DNA of 64,000 nt from Paenibacillus cookii (GCF_018333375.1 NZ_BORW01000030.1:1-64000); one strand, 5' to 3'. Counted from the first letter of the stretch, positions 8,537 through 17,194 are shown. Notes: generated by a model not told the origin, from the sequence alone. Numbers and translations are program-made.

Positions 8537-8639
8537 ATGGAATGATCGATTCAGAATTCGTCATAAGCGAGGATGTTGCAAAAACTGAAGCAATTCACAA
8601 ATGGTCTTTCTTCATTTAAAGAAAGGGATGTGTTGACAG

Positions 8640-9002
8640 ATGATAACGTTTAGAGATAAAACCTATCGCTGCACCTCCGAAATCGTCCTCAGCTTAGTCA
8701 GCGGCAAGTGGAAAATAGCTATTTTAAACGAACTGGCAAAGGGGCCGATCCGGTATAATGAGCTGCGGCGGCTGCTTCCCGACGCGACGCAACGCATGCT
8801 TACGATGCAGCTAAGAATGCTTGAAAGCGACGGACTCATTAGCCGCAAGGTGTATCCGGTGTCACCGCCGAAAGTGGAATACGATTTGTCCGAGTTGGGC
8901 AAACAACTGGCTCCCATGCTCTTGGTTTTGTGCGATTTTGGCACCACTTATATCGAAAGCTACCCCGATGAAGTATCGCGCACCAATCAAAAGCATGCCT
9001 AA
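8640..9002 (+). CDS. HxlR-family winged-helix regulator
   Basis: 120 residues, the normal HxlR size. TSEIVLSLVSGKWKIAILNE and the following GPIRYNELRRLLPDATQRML are the characteristic HxlR/YodB DNA-binding core; VSPPKVEYDLSELGKQLAP is the wing and dimer helix. One Cys (YRCTSEIVL) sits where YodB/HypR-type members sense thiol stress or quinones; a second is present in LVLCDFG. A GAAAGGGA element lies about 12 bases before the ATG. The gene converges on the DHA1 pump, which it may regulate. Confidence 0.9.
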   Translation: MITFRDKTYRCTSEIVLSLVSGKWKIAILNELAKGPIRYNELRRLLPDATQRMLTMQLRMLESDGLISRKVYPVSPPKVEYDLSELGKQLAPMLLVLCDFGTTYIESYPDEVSRTNQKHA

Positions 9003-9083
9003 GAAATGAATTCAACGCGGCTTAGTTGTCCGTTACCTGTTCATCATACCTGATTTTGATTAGCTGAAGGTACTGGAAGTTGA

Positions 9084-9108
9084 AGAGGTACCCAAGAAGG
9101 GTACCTCT
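9084..9108. terminator. Hairpin between convergent hxlR and MFS genes
   Basis: A perfect 10-bp stem AGAGGTACCC/GGGTACCTCT with loop AAGAA. The T tract is weak on both strands, so terminator strength is uncertain. Confidence 0.55.
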
Positions 9109-9126
9109 AAACCTGATGTTCCTATA

Positions 9127-10353
9127 TCACATGCTTTCTCCGTATTGGCCGCTTAGCTCGGTTTCCTCTTTAAATGCACTTGCCCTGCGGTCTCCCCGCT
9201 CCAAACGATCGTTGATAAAAGCCAGCACGGCTGCCAAGACGGCAACGATTCCCCCGGACCAGGACAGATCAATGAGCTTCATATTCGTCGTGACAAATCC
9301 GCCCAAAGCCGATCCCATCGCAATGCCAACATTGATGGAGACGGAGGTCAAGGACGAAGCCAAATCCCTGGCTTCCGGAACATGCCGACCGGCCCAATCA
9401 ATGAAGTACAACTGCATCGTTGAGTTCATGAGGTAAACGACGAGAGCCATGCATGAGATGCTGATCAGTCCCCCGACAAGTGAGCCGGATGAGACAAAAA
9501 GCGACGCGAGAATGACGGCTTGAGCCAGGAATACGAAGCGTATTTTTCCCGTCCCATGACGGGCCGCCAGCTTTCCGCCAATTAACGTGCTGAAGATGGA
9601 CACGACGCCATACAGCAAAAAGACGAGGCTGATATACTGTGCCGGAACCAACAGCACATCCTGAAGCAATGGGGCTAAATAGGTATAAACGCTATAAGTT
9701 GCTCCAATGCTTAACGCAGGGATAAAGAAAGCAAGCACAATTCTAGGATAGGCGAATAATCTGAGTTGTTTTTTGAGTGAACTCCGAGCGCCTTTTAGAC
9801 CCTTAGGAATGGTTGCATAACTTGCCAACAGAGACACGATTCCCAATAACGTGGCAAACCAATAGGACAAATGCCATCCGCCCCATTGCCCGATGGAAGT
9901 GCCGAGGGGGACGCCGAGAACGCTTGCCACCGTAAAGCCCGTAAAGATGATGGAGATCACCGACCCTCTTTTTTCTGGAGGCATCGTTTCGCTGGCCACC
10001 GCCATCGCGAGTCCAATCAAGACGCCCGTAACCACGGCCGTGATCACTCTGGACGCCAGAAGCAATCCGTACGATCTCGAAATAGCCGTTATCATGTTCC
10101 CGGCGATAAATACGCCGATCAAAGCAAGGATGAGCGGGCGCTTGGAGAACCGGCTGAATAATGCCGTGAAGATCGGCGTACCTATGGCAAAAGACAAAGC
10201 AAAAGCCGATACCAGGGAGCCTGCGGCCGAGATGGCGATCGTCATGTCCTCGGCCACTTCGGTTAATAATCCGACCATCACAAATTCACTGGTTCCCAGT
10301 ACGAAGGTCAATAAAAATAAATTGAAAGTCAACAATTTTTGCTGCTTAGTCAC
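9127..10353 (-). CDS. MFS transporter, DHA1 (12-TMS) family
   Basis: 408 residues with about 12 hydrophobic segments. The start is taken as GTG at 10353 because AAGGAG lies a few bases upstream; the longer reading adds a 36-residue polar extension without a ribosome site. The first helix region (LLTFVLGTSEFVMVGLLTEV) is typical of AraJ/YdhP-like sugar or drug efflux proteins, and PLGTSIGQWGGW matches the exporter motif C area. It lies in the plasma membrane; the substrate is unknown. It lies 157 bases behind the 472-residue orphan gene and could be read from the same transcript. Confidence 0.88.
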   Translation of the reverse strand: MTKQQKLLTFNLFLLTFVLGTSEFVMVGLLTEVAEDMTIAISAAGSLVSAFALSFAIGTPIFTALFSRFSKRPLILALIGVFIAGNMITAISRSYGLLLASRVITAVVTGVLIGLAMAVASETMPPEKRGSVISIIFTGFTVASVLGVPLGTSIGQWGGWHLSYWFATLLGIVSLLASYATIPKGLKGARSSLKKQLRLFAYPRIVLAFFIPALSIGATYSVYTYLAPLLQDVLLVPAQYISLVFLLYGVVSIFSTLIGGKLAARHGTGKIRFVFLAQAVILASLFVSSGSLVGGLISISCMALVVYLMNSTMQLYFIDWAGRHVPEARDLASSLTSVSINVGIAMGSALGGFVTTNMKLIDLSWSGGIVAVLAAVLAFINDRLERGDRRASAFKEETELSGQYGESM

Positions 10354-10510
10354 GGTAAGTCTCCTTCCTGCTCCTGATCCGGATGACTGAATTTCTTCTT
10401 GTATATTTCGAAATAGATTGATGTAGGTCTGCTGCTGCCGAATATGGACGTCAACAGTCATCTTCCTAAGGCCTGGCCGTCAAATATTTCGTACGTGAAG
10501 CCTAATGGAC

Positions 10511-11929
10511 TTACAGGACTAAAAATTGCGTTCCGAACCCTTTGCCGGAAACGTAAGCGGCCTCCAGTTTATCCTGATCCCCACGGTCCAATAAAACCAC
10601 ATTTTCGGGATACAGCTTTCCCAGCAAAGCCCAGACAATCAGTTCATTTCCGCCGGACGGAATAAAATGTATTCCATCGGCATTCGTCACGAGTCCGGAA
10701 TGCGAGAGAATGTTCATCGCGCGGTGCAAGCTGATGGAGGTTCGCTTCACAGCACCGGCATTGTCGCTTTCCTGCGGCCGATATAAAAAGCGATGTCCTC
10801 TAAAAAGCTGGCCGAGATCTACCGTAAACTCGCGGTCGTCCATTTCGAAGCTGAAACGCAGCGTCGTTCGATCGGCACCCGTATTGGGCAGCAGCCGGGC
10901 AATGGCGGGTTGATCGTCTTGTTCTTGGGAAACTGGAAGCGTATCTTCGCTTACCGGCGTACCTTTTCCAGCCTCGGTACGCGGCGCGGCATAATAATCG
11001 CCATATTCATAATCGAAGGAAACACTGGCCAAATCATGCGTTCCTTCTGCCGGTATCGTTTGTACCGGATGCCACTTGAGAAGGTACCGCGCCGCCGTCC
11101 CGGCAGATTCCCCCAAGCCAGCCGGCAATACGGTTCCCAGACGGTATTGAAAGCCGTAACCGACGGTGGCCAAACCCGAGCCGAGTACGCTTTGCGCATA
11201 ATGGACAATCGATTTGTGCGTCAACTTTTTCCCGAGCAATTGAGTTAGGAAGACCTCCCGGGCTGGTTCCAGAAAGCGCAGTCCTTTGAACTCCGCATAT
11301 TCTTTAACTTCAAACGGAACTTGTTCCCAATTGGCAAACGGAAGCAGGGCATCCCGCAGCAAAACAAATTGGTGCAGGTATTCATTATAAATCTGCATGA
11401 TCCTTGGGCCGCCGAAGGGTCCCCAAACCTGAGCGGTTGCCTGGGGGATCAGGGCATGACCATAGCAGTGGCTTCGAAATTCCAGCTTTCCTAACTTTTC
11501 CGGCCCGTACTTGGCCAGCGTCTTCTTTTCGGGATTGTATTCACGGGCCCAGCTTACCAATTGCTCGCCGATTCGCGCCGCCTGAGACGTAATTTCGGCT
11601 CCGGCTCGATCCTCAAGAGCCAATGGCCCCAGAGGCAGGGAGGATACGCGTCCCGAAATCTGCAAATTGGCCTGAAGGCTGTCCAAGAGCACCATCGGAT
11701 CGCCGTTCACCGGTTCGCCAAGCTGAACCAGCATCGCCTCAAGCATTTTGTCCAGCTCCATCACGATCTCTTTTGCCCGATATATGCCGGCAGGCAAATT
11801 CCAATCCAAAGCTTCGTTCATGCCCTGTCTAATCGAGTCGCCAGGATATTTGCCAATGAGAGGCTCAAGGTCGATCGCCTTCCCCCATACGATCCGCTTA
11901 TCTTTCAAAGTCAGTTGATATTCTTGCAT
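10511..11929 (-). CDS. Protein of unknown function, 472 residues
   Basis: I do not recognise the family. The protein is soluble in appearance, with no signal peptide or transmembrane segment. An N-terminal region (MQEYQLTLKDKRIVWGKAID) is followed by a helical part to about residue 240. A proline/acidic linker near 330-350 (TEAGKGTPVSEDTLPVSQEQ) precedes a C-terminal domain with HRFLYRPQ and the end VLLDRGDQDKLEAAYVSGKG. The linker suggests two domains. The ribosome site before the ATG is weak (GTGCGAG). Its nearest same-strand neighbour is the DHA1 pump downstream. Confidence 0.6.
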   Translation of the reverse strand: MQEYQLTLKDKRIVWGKAIDLEPLIGKYPGDSIRQGMNEALDWNLPAGIYRAKEIVMELDKMLEAMLVQLGEPVNGDPMVLLDSLQANLQISGRVSSLPLGPLALEDRAGAEITSQAARIGEQLVSWAREYNPEKKTLAKYGPEKLGKLEFRSHCYGHALIPQATAQVWGPFGGPRIMQIYNEYLHQFVLLRDALLPFANWEQVPFEVKEYAEFKGLRFLEPAREVFLTQLLGKKLTHKSIVHYAQSVLGSGLATVGYGFQYRLGTVLPAGLGESAGTAARYLLKWHPVQTIPAEGTHDLASVSFDYEYGDYYAAPRTEAGKGTPVSEDTLPVSQEQDDQPAIARLLPNTGADRTTLRFSFEMDDREFTVDLGQLFRGHRFLYRPQESDNAGAVKRTSISLHRAMNILSHSGLVTNADGIHFIPSGGNELIVWALLGKLYPENVVLLDRGDQDKLEAAYVSGKGFGTQFLVL

Positions 11930-12359
11930 ATTCTCGCACCCCGCACACCATTTTTTTTAAACGACCGTGCCGTTCGTTGGAATCTGGATCGATCGTTCTG
12001 TATGTAGGTTATCAGGTTCTATTACGCTTGAGTAGTACGCACTATTTTGTATGATCCGATCATTTTTGTAAGGTAGGATACATTTTGATACCGGGATTAA
12101 AGGCGACCGCACGCTATGGATCACCTGGTTGGGTTTACGCTCTTGTTATTGCTATTAGAGGGGAGGGAGCTTATGGGGGAATGTAATTTTTGGGAATACC
12201 GTTAGGTCAACGGAAATAAAAAAAGAGGGGAAAGGTCCCCTCTTTTTTTGGCTGAAGATCAGCCTGTGGCGGTTTGAACGGAGCGATGAGCGGTTGCTCA
12301 CGGAACGGACGTCATATAGTCGCCTTTTCCAATGAATGCAGCTGCCTATCCCTCACGCC
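11930..12359. other. Intergenic region between the orphan gene and the CGTase gene
   Basis: About 430 bases. It holds the terminator at 12218-12249 and, near 11930-12070, the upstream region of the orphan gene. I saw no convincing open frame and no known RNA in the rest. Confidence 0.4.
12218..12249 (-). terminator. Terminator of the CGTase gene
   Basis: A perfect 13-bp stem AAAAAAAGAGGGG/CCCCTCTTTTTTT with loop AAAGGT; T-rich on both strands, so possibly bidirectional. Confidence 0.9.
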
Positions 12360-14501
12360 TTATGGCTGCCAATTCACGTTAATGGTCGCGGTGCCGCTGG
12401 ACGGCGCGGTGAAGGTGTGGTTGCTGCCGCCTTCCCACGTGACGGTGGAGCCTTGTTTTTTCAAAAACTTGAACTCGATCGTTTTGCCGGCCGGAACGCT
12501 GACGTCATAATACCAGTTCGGATATTGGTAAACGACCTGGTTGTACATCGGCCCGATCGCTTTTGCCGGGTCCCAGTTCCCCAGCTCGCTGACATTGCCC
12601 GTCAGATACACATTTTGCCCAAGGGCCGTCGTCGCGTTGTTGACCACGAAGCGGACGCTGACCTGGTCTCCGGACAATACCTCGAAGTTGTCGTACACGT
12701 TGCTTGCCGTTCCGGCGGCGTTTGCGACTTTAATGTTGTAGATGCCGCCTGCGACGGCCGGAATTTTCACTTTGATCTGCGTGTCTTCCCAAGACGTGAT
12801 GTTGGCGCCGCTCACCGCCGTCGTGCCGAAGTAGACGGTGCCTTTGCTAGAGCCGAAGCCGCGGCCGTCGATCGTGATCGTCACGCCCGGCTTGGCCATC
12901 ATCGGCCCGACATGCCCGATGGTCGGCGTCGCCGTTGCCGCGGTGTACTGCCACACCGCCGTGCCGCCGGCCGCAAGCGTGAAATTGGAGGCGGCTCCGC
13001 CGGAGCCTACCGTTAACGTGTTGCCGTTCAGAAGGCCGCCAAGGACGTCATTGTAGCTGCCTTGCGGCAGGGAAGTGACAAGTCCCGAAATGGAAGCCGG
13101 CGCGTTCAAATTGCGGTTGACGGCAACGACGGCAACGTTGCTGCCGAATTTGCGCTCATAAATGAGCACGTCGTTGTTGATCCAGCGCTCCTGCGTCGAT
13201 CCGTAGGCGATGGCCGGGTTGGACTTGCGCAGCGGCGCCAGCTTTTGAATGACTTGATAGGCGGTCGTCGACGTGGAGAAGGAAGGGATCCGCGCCCGGT
13301 TGTCCGGATCGGTCCCGCCCGACATGTACTGCTCGGTGCCGTAATAAATGGCGGGGACGCCGCGCGAGGTCAGCGTGAACGCCAGCGCTTGCTCCAGCTT
13401 CCGGCGGTTTGCATTGCTTGCGTGGAAACGCTCCATGTCATGGTTGTCGATGAACGTCACCTGATCATCCACCTGGGCGTAATCGGCTGCGGAGCCCTCC
13501 AGCATCGCCTTCAGTCCGTACATATTGTCGGTGTTGTCCCGGAACACCTGCCGCACCTTTTGGGCAAAACGGAAATCAAGCAGGCTCATGCCGGATTCGT
13601 TGGCAAACTTATGGTTTTCCGGGCTTACTTCGTTTACGCCCAGGAACCATTCGCCGAAGGTAAAGACCGGCTTATAGTTGTTGACGGCAGCCATAAAGCT
13701 CTTCTGCCAGCCGAACGGCATATGCTTCACCGCATCCATGCGGATGCCGTCGATGCCGAGATCCAGCCACATTTTGATCGCGTCCTTCAAGTAGACGTCC
13801 ACGGTGCTGTTGTTATGGTTCAGATCGGCGAGATCGTACAGGTTTTTGTAGATGCCGTTTTCGGTCGTGGAAAAGTCCGTGCCGCCGTTATGGTGGAACA
13901 GGTTCTGCGTATCGTTCGTATATCCCCCGAGCAGCGTGCCGTTATCATACAGCCGGCCGTTTTCCGCAAAGGAAGGCTGGTCGGACGAGGCGGGCGACGT
14001 ATGGTTCGGGGCGAAGTCGATAATGACTTTGATGTTTTTGGCATGCGCGGCGGCGATCAGGTTCTGGAAGTCCGCAATCGTGCCGTAGGCCGGATTCGTC
14101 TTCTTGAAGTCCCGGGCCCAGTAGCCGTGATAGGCCGTGTTGTTGACGCCGGAATAATTGATGATGCTGTAGATGTTTTCGACCGGCTGGGAGATCCAGA
14201 TGGCGGTAACGCCCATCCCGGTCAGGTAACCGTCGTTGATTTTGTTGATGATGCCCTGCCAGTCGCCGCCGCAATACAGCCGGAGGTTCGTGCAGGTTCC
14301 GTCAAACGCCGCGCCGGTCGGATTGTTGGCGGGATTGCCGTCCGAAAACCTGTCGGTGAAAATTTGATAGATGACGTCGGTGCTGAAATTTTGCTTGTTG
14401 GATACCGAGGTATCCGGCGCGGCCTGGGCGGGGCTGAAAAGCCCGAACGCCAGGGATAATCCCAGGGAAAACGCGGCAGTCATTTTCAGAAATTTCTTCA
14501 T
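12360..14501 (-). CDS. cgt: Cyclomaltodextrin glucanotransferase (CGTase, EC 2.4.1.19)
   Basis: 713 residues: a 27-residue signal peptide ending SPAQA, then a 686-residue mature enzyme starting APDTSVSNKQ. It is secreted and makes cyclodextrins from starch by intramolecular transglycosylation. In mature numbering the GH13 catalytic residues are Asp229 (GIRMDAVKH), Glu257 (FTFGEWFLG) and Asp328 (FIDNHDMERF); Tyr195 (KNLYDLADL) occupies the centre of the active site. Domains A/B, C, D (IPT-like, from about GHVGPMMAKPG) and E (CBM20, ending NHTFTAPSSG) are all present. From memory it is almost identical to the B. circulans 251-type beta/alpha-CGTase. AGGAGG precedes the ATG. The promoter and leader carry several regulatory elements listed separately. 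Confidence 0.97.
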   Translation of the reverse strand: MKKFLKMTAAFSLGLSLAFGLFSPAQAAPDTSVSNKQNFSTDVIYQIFTDRFSDGNPANNPTGAAFDGTCTNLRLYCGGDWQGIINKINDGYLTGMGVTAIWISQPVENIYSIINYSGVNNTAYHGYWARDFKKTNPAYGTIADFQNLIAAAHAKNIKVIIDFAPNHTSPASSDQPSFAENGRLYDNGTLLGGYTNDTQNLFHHNGGTDFSTTENGIYKNLYDLADLNHNNSTVDVYLKDAIKMWLDLGIDGIRMDAVKHMPFGWQKSFMAAVNNYKPVFTFGEWFLGVNEVSPENHKFANESGMSLLDFRFAQKVRQVFRDNTDNMYGLKAMLEGSAADYAQVDDQVTFIDNHDMERFHASNANRRKLEQALAFTLTSRGVPAIYYGTEQYMSGGTDPDNRARIPSFSTSTTAYQVIQKLAPLRKSNPAIAYGSTQERWINNDVLIYERKFGSNVAVVAVNRNLNAPASISGLVTSLPQGSYNDVLGGLLNGNTLTVGSGGAASNFTLAAGGTAVWQYTAATATPTIGHVGPMMAKPGVTITIDGRGFGSSKGTVYFGTTAVSGANITSWEDTQIKVKIPAVAGGIYNIKVANAAGTASNVYDNFEVLSGDQVSVRFVVNNATTALGQNVYLTGNVSELGNWDPAKAIGPMYNQVVYQYPNWYYDVSVPAGKTIEFKFLKKQGSTVTWEGGSNHTFTAPSSGTATINVNWQP

Positions 14502-14544
14502 GTTATACCTCCTATGTAATTATTTGAATTCCAGGCTTGTCCGC

Positions 14545-14577
14545 TGTCGCCGGATCACCTCCTAAAAAAGGGCGACA
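14545..14577 (-). promoter_or_regulatory. Hairpin in the cgt leader displaying a perfect anti-16S sequence
   Basis: In the cgt mRNA, UGUCGCC and GGCGACA form a 7-bp stem. Its loop carries AGGAGGUGAUCC, a 12-base perfect complement of the 16S rRNA 3' end (plus-strand positions 14552-14563). It lies about 50 bases upstream of the cgt ATG, which has its own AGGAGG at 14508-14513, so it is not the ordinary start site. It resembles the STAB-SD idea known from B. thuringiensis cry3 leaders; the role here is inference. Confidence 0.6.
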
Positions 14578-14612
14578 AAAAACCCCGGCTTCTCCATCGA
14601 GATACCGGGGTT
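14576..14612 (-). terminator. Terminator-like hairpin inside the cgt leader (possible attenuator)
   Basis: On the minus strand, AACCCCGG pairs with CCGGGGTT across a 16-base loop and is followed at once by T6. It stands between the cgt promoter (TSS near 14676) and the gene, with no minus-strand gene upstream, so it would act on cgt transcription itself. Confidence 0.65.
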
Positions 14613-14682
14613 GTTCCATACCGGGTGTGCGGTCAAGGAATGCATGGCCCTTAAATTATATCGAGTATTGCGTTCCTCCATC

Positions 14683-14712
14683 ATTGTAGATGAAAGCGAA
14701 TACAACTGTCAA
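14683..14712 (-). promoter_or_regulatory. cgt promoter with a CcpA cre site in its spacer
   Basis: Minus strand -35 TTGACA (14707-14712), 18-base spacer and -10 TACAAT (14683-14688). The spacer region contains ATGAAAGCGAATACA (14690-14704, plus strand), a full match to the catabolite-responsive element consensus WTGNAANCGNWNNCA. CcpA-HPr(Ser-P) bound there should block the promoter when glucose is present. Confidence 0.85.
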
Positions 14713-14838
14713 TAAATAACAATAAAAATTTTTTGGGGCGCTTTTCCGACGATTTTTTTCTAAGCGTAGATATCGGGCGCAATGTGGGAATACATAAAAT
14801 GTACCTCCAAAATAACAAATCGCGGCGAGGTTTATGAT

Positions 14839-15540
14839 ATGAAGGAAATCACTCTCTCTTCTTTGACTGTTGAGCTGATTGTCGGATTTTTTTTGTTGTT
14901 TATCGTCGTGAAAATCGTCGGAAGAAAGCTGATCCGGCAGATCACGCCGTTTGCCTTTATCGCGTCCATCGTGTTTGGGGAGCTGCTTGGCAACGCCTTG
15001 TTTGAACCCGGCATCGGGCTTATTCACATTTTATATTCCATTTTCTTATGGGGATTGCTGCTCATTGTCGTGGAATACCTTGGACAAAAATCGTTGTTTT
15101 TCCGCGGGATGTTCGAGGGCAAGCCGTCCGCGCTCATTAAAAACGGCGTCGTGGATTATGAAGCACTGAAAAAAAACCGGATGAACCTCAATCAGCTGCA
15201 AAGCCTGCTTCGCCAAAGCGAAACCTTTTCGATCCGGGAGGTGGCCTTTTGCTACCTGGAGGTGGATGGTTCCCTCAGCATTTTGAAAAAGTCCAAATAC
15301 CAGAAAACGACGCAGGAAGATTTGAAACTCCAGGAAACTCCCGTTTATGTCCCCGTCACGCTCATTCGCGACGGAAAAGTATTGTGGGACGAAATCCAAG
15401 ACGCGGGCTTTGACGAAACCTGGCTGCACAAACAGCTTCAAACCCAGCATATTTCCGATTATCGAGAGGTTTTGATCGCCGAATGGCTGGAGGGGGATGG
15501 CATTTTCGTCCAAACCTACGCCGGCGGCCGAAGCCGTTAA
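14839..15540 (+). CDS. DUF421 (YetF-like) membrane protein
   Basis: 233 residues. Three hydrophobic helices occupy about the first 85 residues (LIVGFFLLFIVVKIVGRKL, FAFIASIVFGELLGNALF, LYSIFLWGLLLIVVEYLG). A cytoplasmic domain follows with GKPSALIKNGVVDYEALKK and MNLNQLQSLLRQSETFSIRE, the signature of DUF421/YetF proteins. In Bacillus, relatives of this family affect spore germination; the biochemical role is unclear. The ATG at 14839 has GGCGAGG nine bases upstream and is preferred over an upstream in-frame ATG. The gene diverges from cgt. Confidence 0.88.
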   Translation: MKEITLSSLTVELIVGFFLLFIVVKIVGRKLIRQITPFAFIASIVFGELLGNALFEPGIGLIHILYSIFLWGLLLIVVEYLGQKSLFFRGMFEGKPSALIKNGVVDYEALKKNRMNLNQLQSLLRQSETFSIREVAFCYLEVDGSLSILKKSKYQKTTQEDLKLQETPVYVPVTLIRDGKVLWDEIQDAGFDETWLHKQLQTQHISDYREVLIAEWLEGDGIFVQTYAGGRSR

Positions 15541-15612
15541 AAAAAATCCCTGTCTTACTTCGGGCATCCTCTAGGTTATAATGGAACCGAAAGCAGAAGA
15601 GGAACGAAGGGG

Positions 15613-16440
15613 ATGGGGAAAATGACTTATCACATGCTGTGCCTGGACATCGACGGAACGCTGCTGAATTCGAACCATGACATTTCTGCCGGGACGAAGC
15701 GGGCCATTCGCGCCTTGCCCGGCGACGTTCGGGTCGTCCTGGTTTCCGCAAGGATGCCCAAGGGCATTGCGTTTATTCACCGGGAGCTGGGTCTGGACAC
15801 TCCGATCATTTGCTACAGCGGCGCATTGGTTGTCGAAACGGAGGAGGACGGCTCCTACCGGTCGCTTTGGAACAAAACGATGACCATGGCTCAAATCGAG
15901 AACATATACCGGCAGGCGAAGCTCGGACGAATCCATGCCGGGTTTTACAAGGACGACGACTGGTATGTCGACCGCCTGGATGAGTGGGCGCTTCAAGAGC
16001 GGGATATCGCCAAAACCGATCCGTCCGTCATCGACTTCGAAGCCATGTTCCGTTTGCCGGCAAGTTCGCTTCACGGGGCCCACAAGGCGTTATGCATGGG
16101 CGGGGCGCAAGAGATCGGGGCACTGGAAAACTCTTTGAAAAAGCAGTTTGCGGAAGAGCTTGCCATCTACCGGTCCAAACCTTCCTACCTGGAAATTATG
16201 GACCGTTCCGTTTCGAAAACGTCGGCCATCCGGTTTTTGCAGGAACGATGGGGCGTGGCGCGGCAGCAGGTCATCGCGGTCGGAGACAATTTCAACGACA
16301 TGGACATGCTTGAGTACGCAGGCGTTGGCGTAGCCATGGGAAACGCGCCCGAGTCTGTAAAAAACGCGGCGGATGAAGTCACGTTGTCGAATGATGACGA
16401 CGGCGTAGCCAAAGTTATAGAAAAGTATTTTCATGTCTAG
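15613..16440 (+). CDS. HAD-superfamily Cof-type hydrolase
   Basis: 275 residues with all HAD motifs: LDIDGTLLNSNH (nucleophile Asp), VLVSARMP (motif II area), a lysine region before YLEIMDRSVSKTSAI, and GDNFNDMDMLEYAGVGVAMGNA (motif IV). The large C2 cap is of the Cof/YidA type, whose members dephosphorylate sugar phosphates and cofactors such as FMN or PLP. The exact substrate is unknown. ATGs at 15613 and 15622 are both possible; GAGGAACG lies about 10 bases before the first. It is a single gene about 70 bases after the DUF421 gene. Confidence 0.88.
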   Translation: MGKMTYHMLCLDIDGTLLNSNHDISAGTKRAIRALPGDVRVVLVSARMPKGIAFIHRELGLDTPIICYSGALVVETEEDGSYRSLWNKTMTMAQIENIYRQAKLGRIHAGFYKDDDWYVDRLDEWALQERDIAKTDPSVIDFEAMFRLPASSLHGAHKALCMGGAQEIGALENSLKKQFAEELAIYRSKPSYLEIMDRSVSKTSAIRFLQERWGVARQQVIAVGDNFNDMDMLEYAGVGVAMGNAPESVKNAADEVTLSNDDDGVAKVIEKYFHV

Positions 16441-16532
16441 CGGCCAGCGGGGGTGTCCTCCGGATGAACCAGGGGCCAGTGCTTTAAAAAAAGCTCCCCT
16501 CAATCGCTATAATACGACAAAAGGAGCAAATT

Positions 16533-16561
16533 TTGACAAGGTATTACCTTTGGAGTATTAT
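16533..16561 (+). promoter_or_regulatory. Promoter of the DUF4190 gene
   Basis: TTGACA (16533-16538), 17-base spacer and TATTAT (16556-16561), about 60 bases before the ATG. Confidence 0.75.
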
Positions 16562-16623
16562 GGAAACGTTATCAGTAGTTCTACATACCTATATCATCGT
16601 TAAGAGGGGAGAAAAGTTAAATC

Positions 16624-17090
16624 ATGCAGCCATCCCATCGGCAGGCAAGCAGCCAAGCCCGGACGAGCAGTACGCCTGCCGGGAAACAGGGCCGTGGTCC
16701 TGTTGCCGGCAATCAGAAGCAAGCACCGCAGGCCGGCAGGCCGATCCCCGCAACCAAAAAGAAAAAGCCCCCCAAGGACAGGCTGGGGCAAGCGGTCGTT
16801 TCGCTCATCTTTGGGATTTTCGGGATTCTCATGTTTATCATGTCGTTGTTTGCGATGGATTTAGGATCCGGATACGAGGCTCCAGCCGGCGCCATGTTCA
16901 TGATGCTCTTGTCTTTTATCGTCAGCCTGATCGGTTTTGTGCTTGGAATCCGGGCCAGCGATCGCCAAGCGGCAGGGGGATGGCCATCGCAGGCATCACC
17001 TTAACGGCGATTCCCGTTGCGCTGATGACGATCACGATCATTTTGGTCTTTGCGATCATGTATGTCGGGAGTCAGGCCACGATTGGTTAA
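16624..17090 (+). pseudogene. DUF4190-like membrane protein gene with a frameshift
   Basis: The first frame encodes a Gln/Pro/Lys-rich N-terminal tail and two hydrophobic helices (VVSLIFGIFGILMFIMSLF and LLSFIVSLIGFVLGIRASD), then runs into an unrelated tail and stops at 17004. From the GGGGG run at 16975-16979 a -1 shift restores RGMAIAGITLTAIPVALMT and a third helix up to 17090. This is the expected ending of a DUF4190-type protein. Either one G has been lost (a real mutation or a sequencing error) or the site shifts ribosomes. The gene has a good promoter and GGGGAG upstream of the ATG. Confidence 0.7.
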
Positions 17091-17134
17091 AAAGGATGTC
17101 CTCACGGGTGTTTCTTGAAGACTCCTTCAAAACA

Positions 17135-17154
17135 AAGGGGCCGTTCGGCCCCTT
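17135..17154. terminator. Terminator between the DUF4190 and XRE-methyltransferase genes
   Basis: An 8-bp stem AAGGGGCC/GGCCCCTT with loop GTTC; followed by TTTGTTTTG on the minus strand and TTCCTC on the plus strand, so it best serves the minus-strand gene. Confidence 0.7.
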
Positions 17155-17194
17155 CCTCAAAACGCTGCACTCGTCCCGGAAAAGGCTCGGCGGA

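Noticed and set aside
12336..14459. Long plus-strand frames opposite the CGTase gene
   Set aside because: Antisense shadows caused by high GC at third positions; the minus-strand protein is certain.
14541..14565. Sequence identical to the 16S rRNA 3' end on the plus strand
   Set aside because: Only 12 bases match and no further rRNA is present; it is the complement of a Shine-Dalgarno element in the cgt mRNA, not an rRNA fragment.
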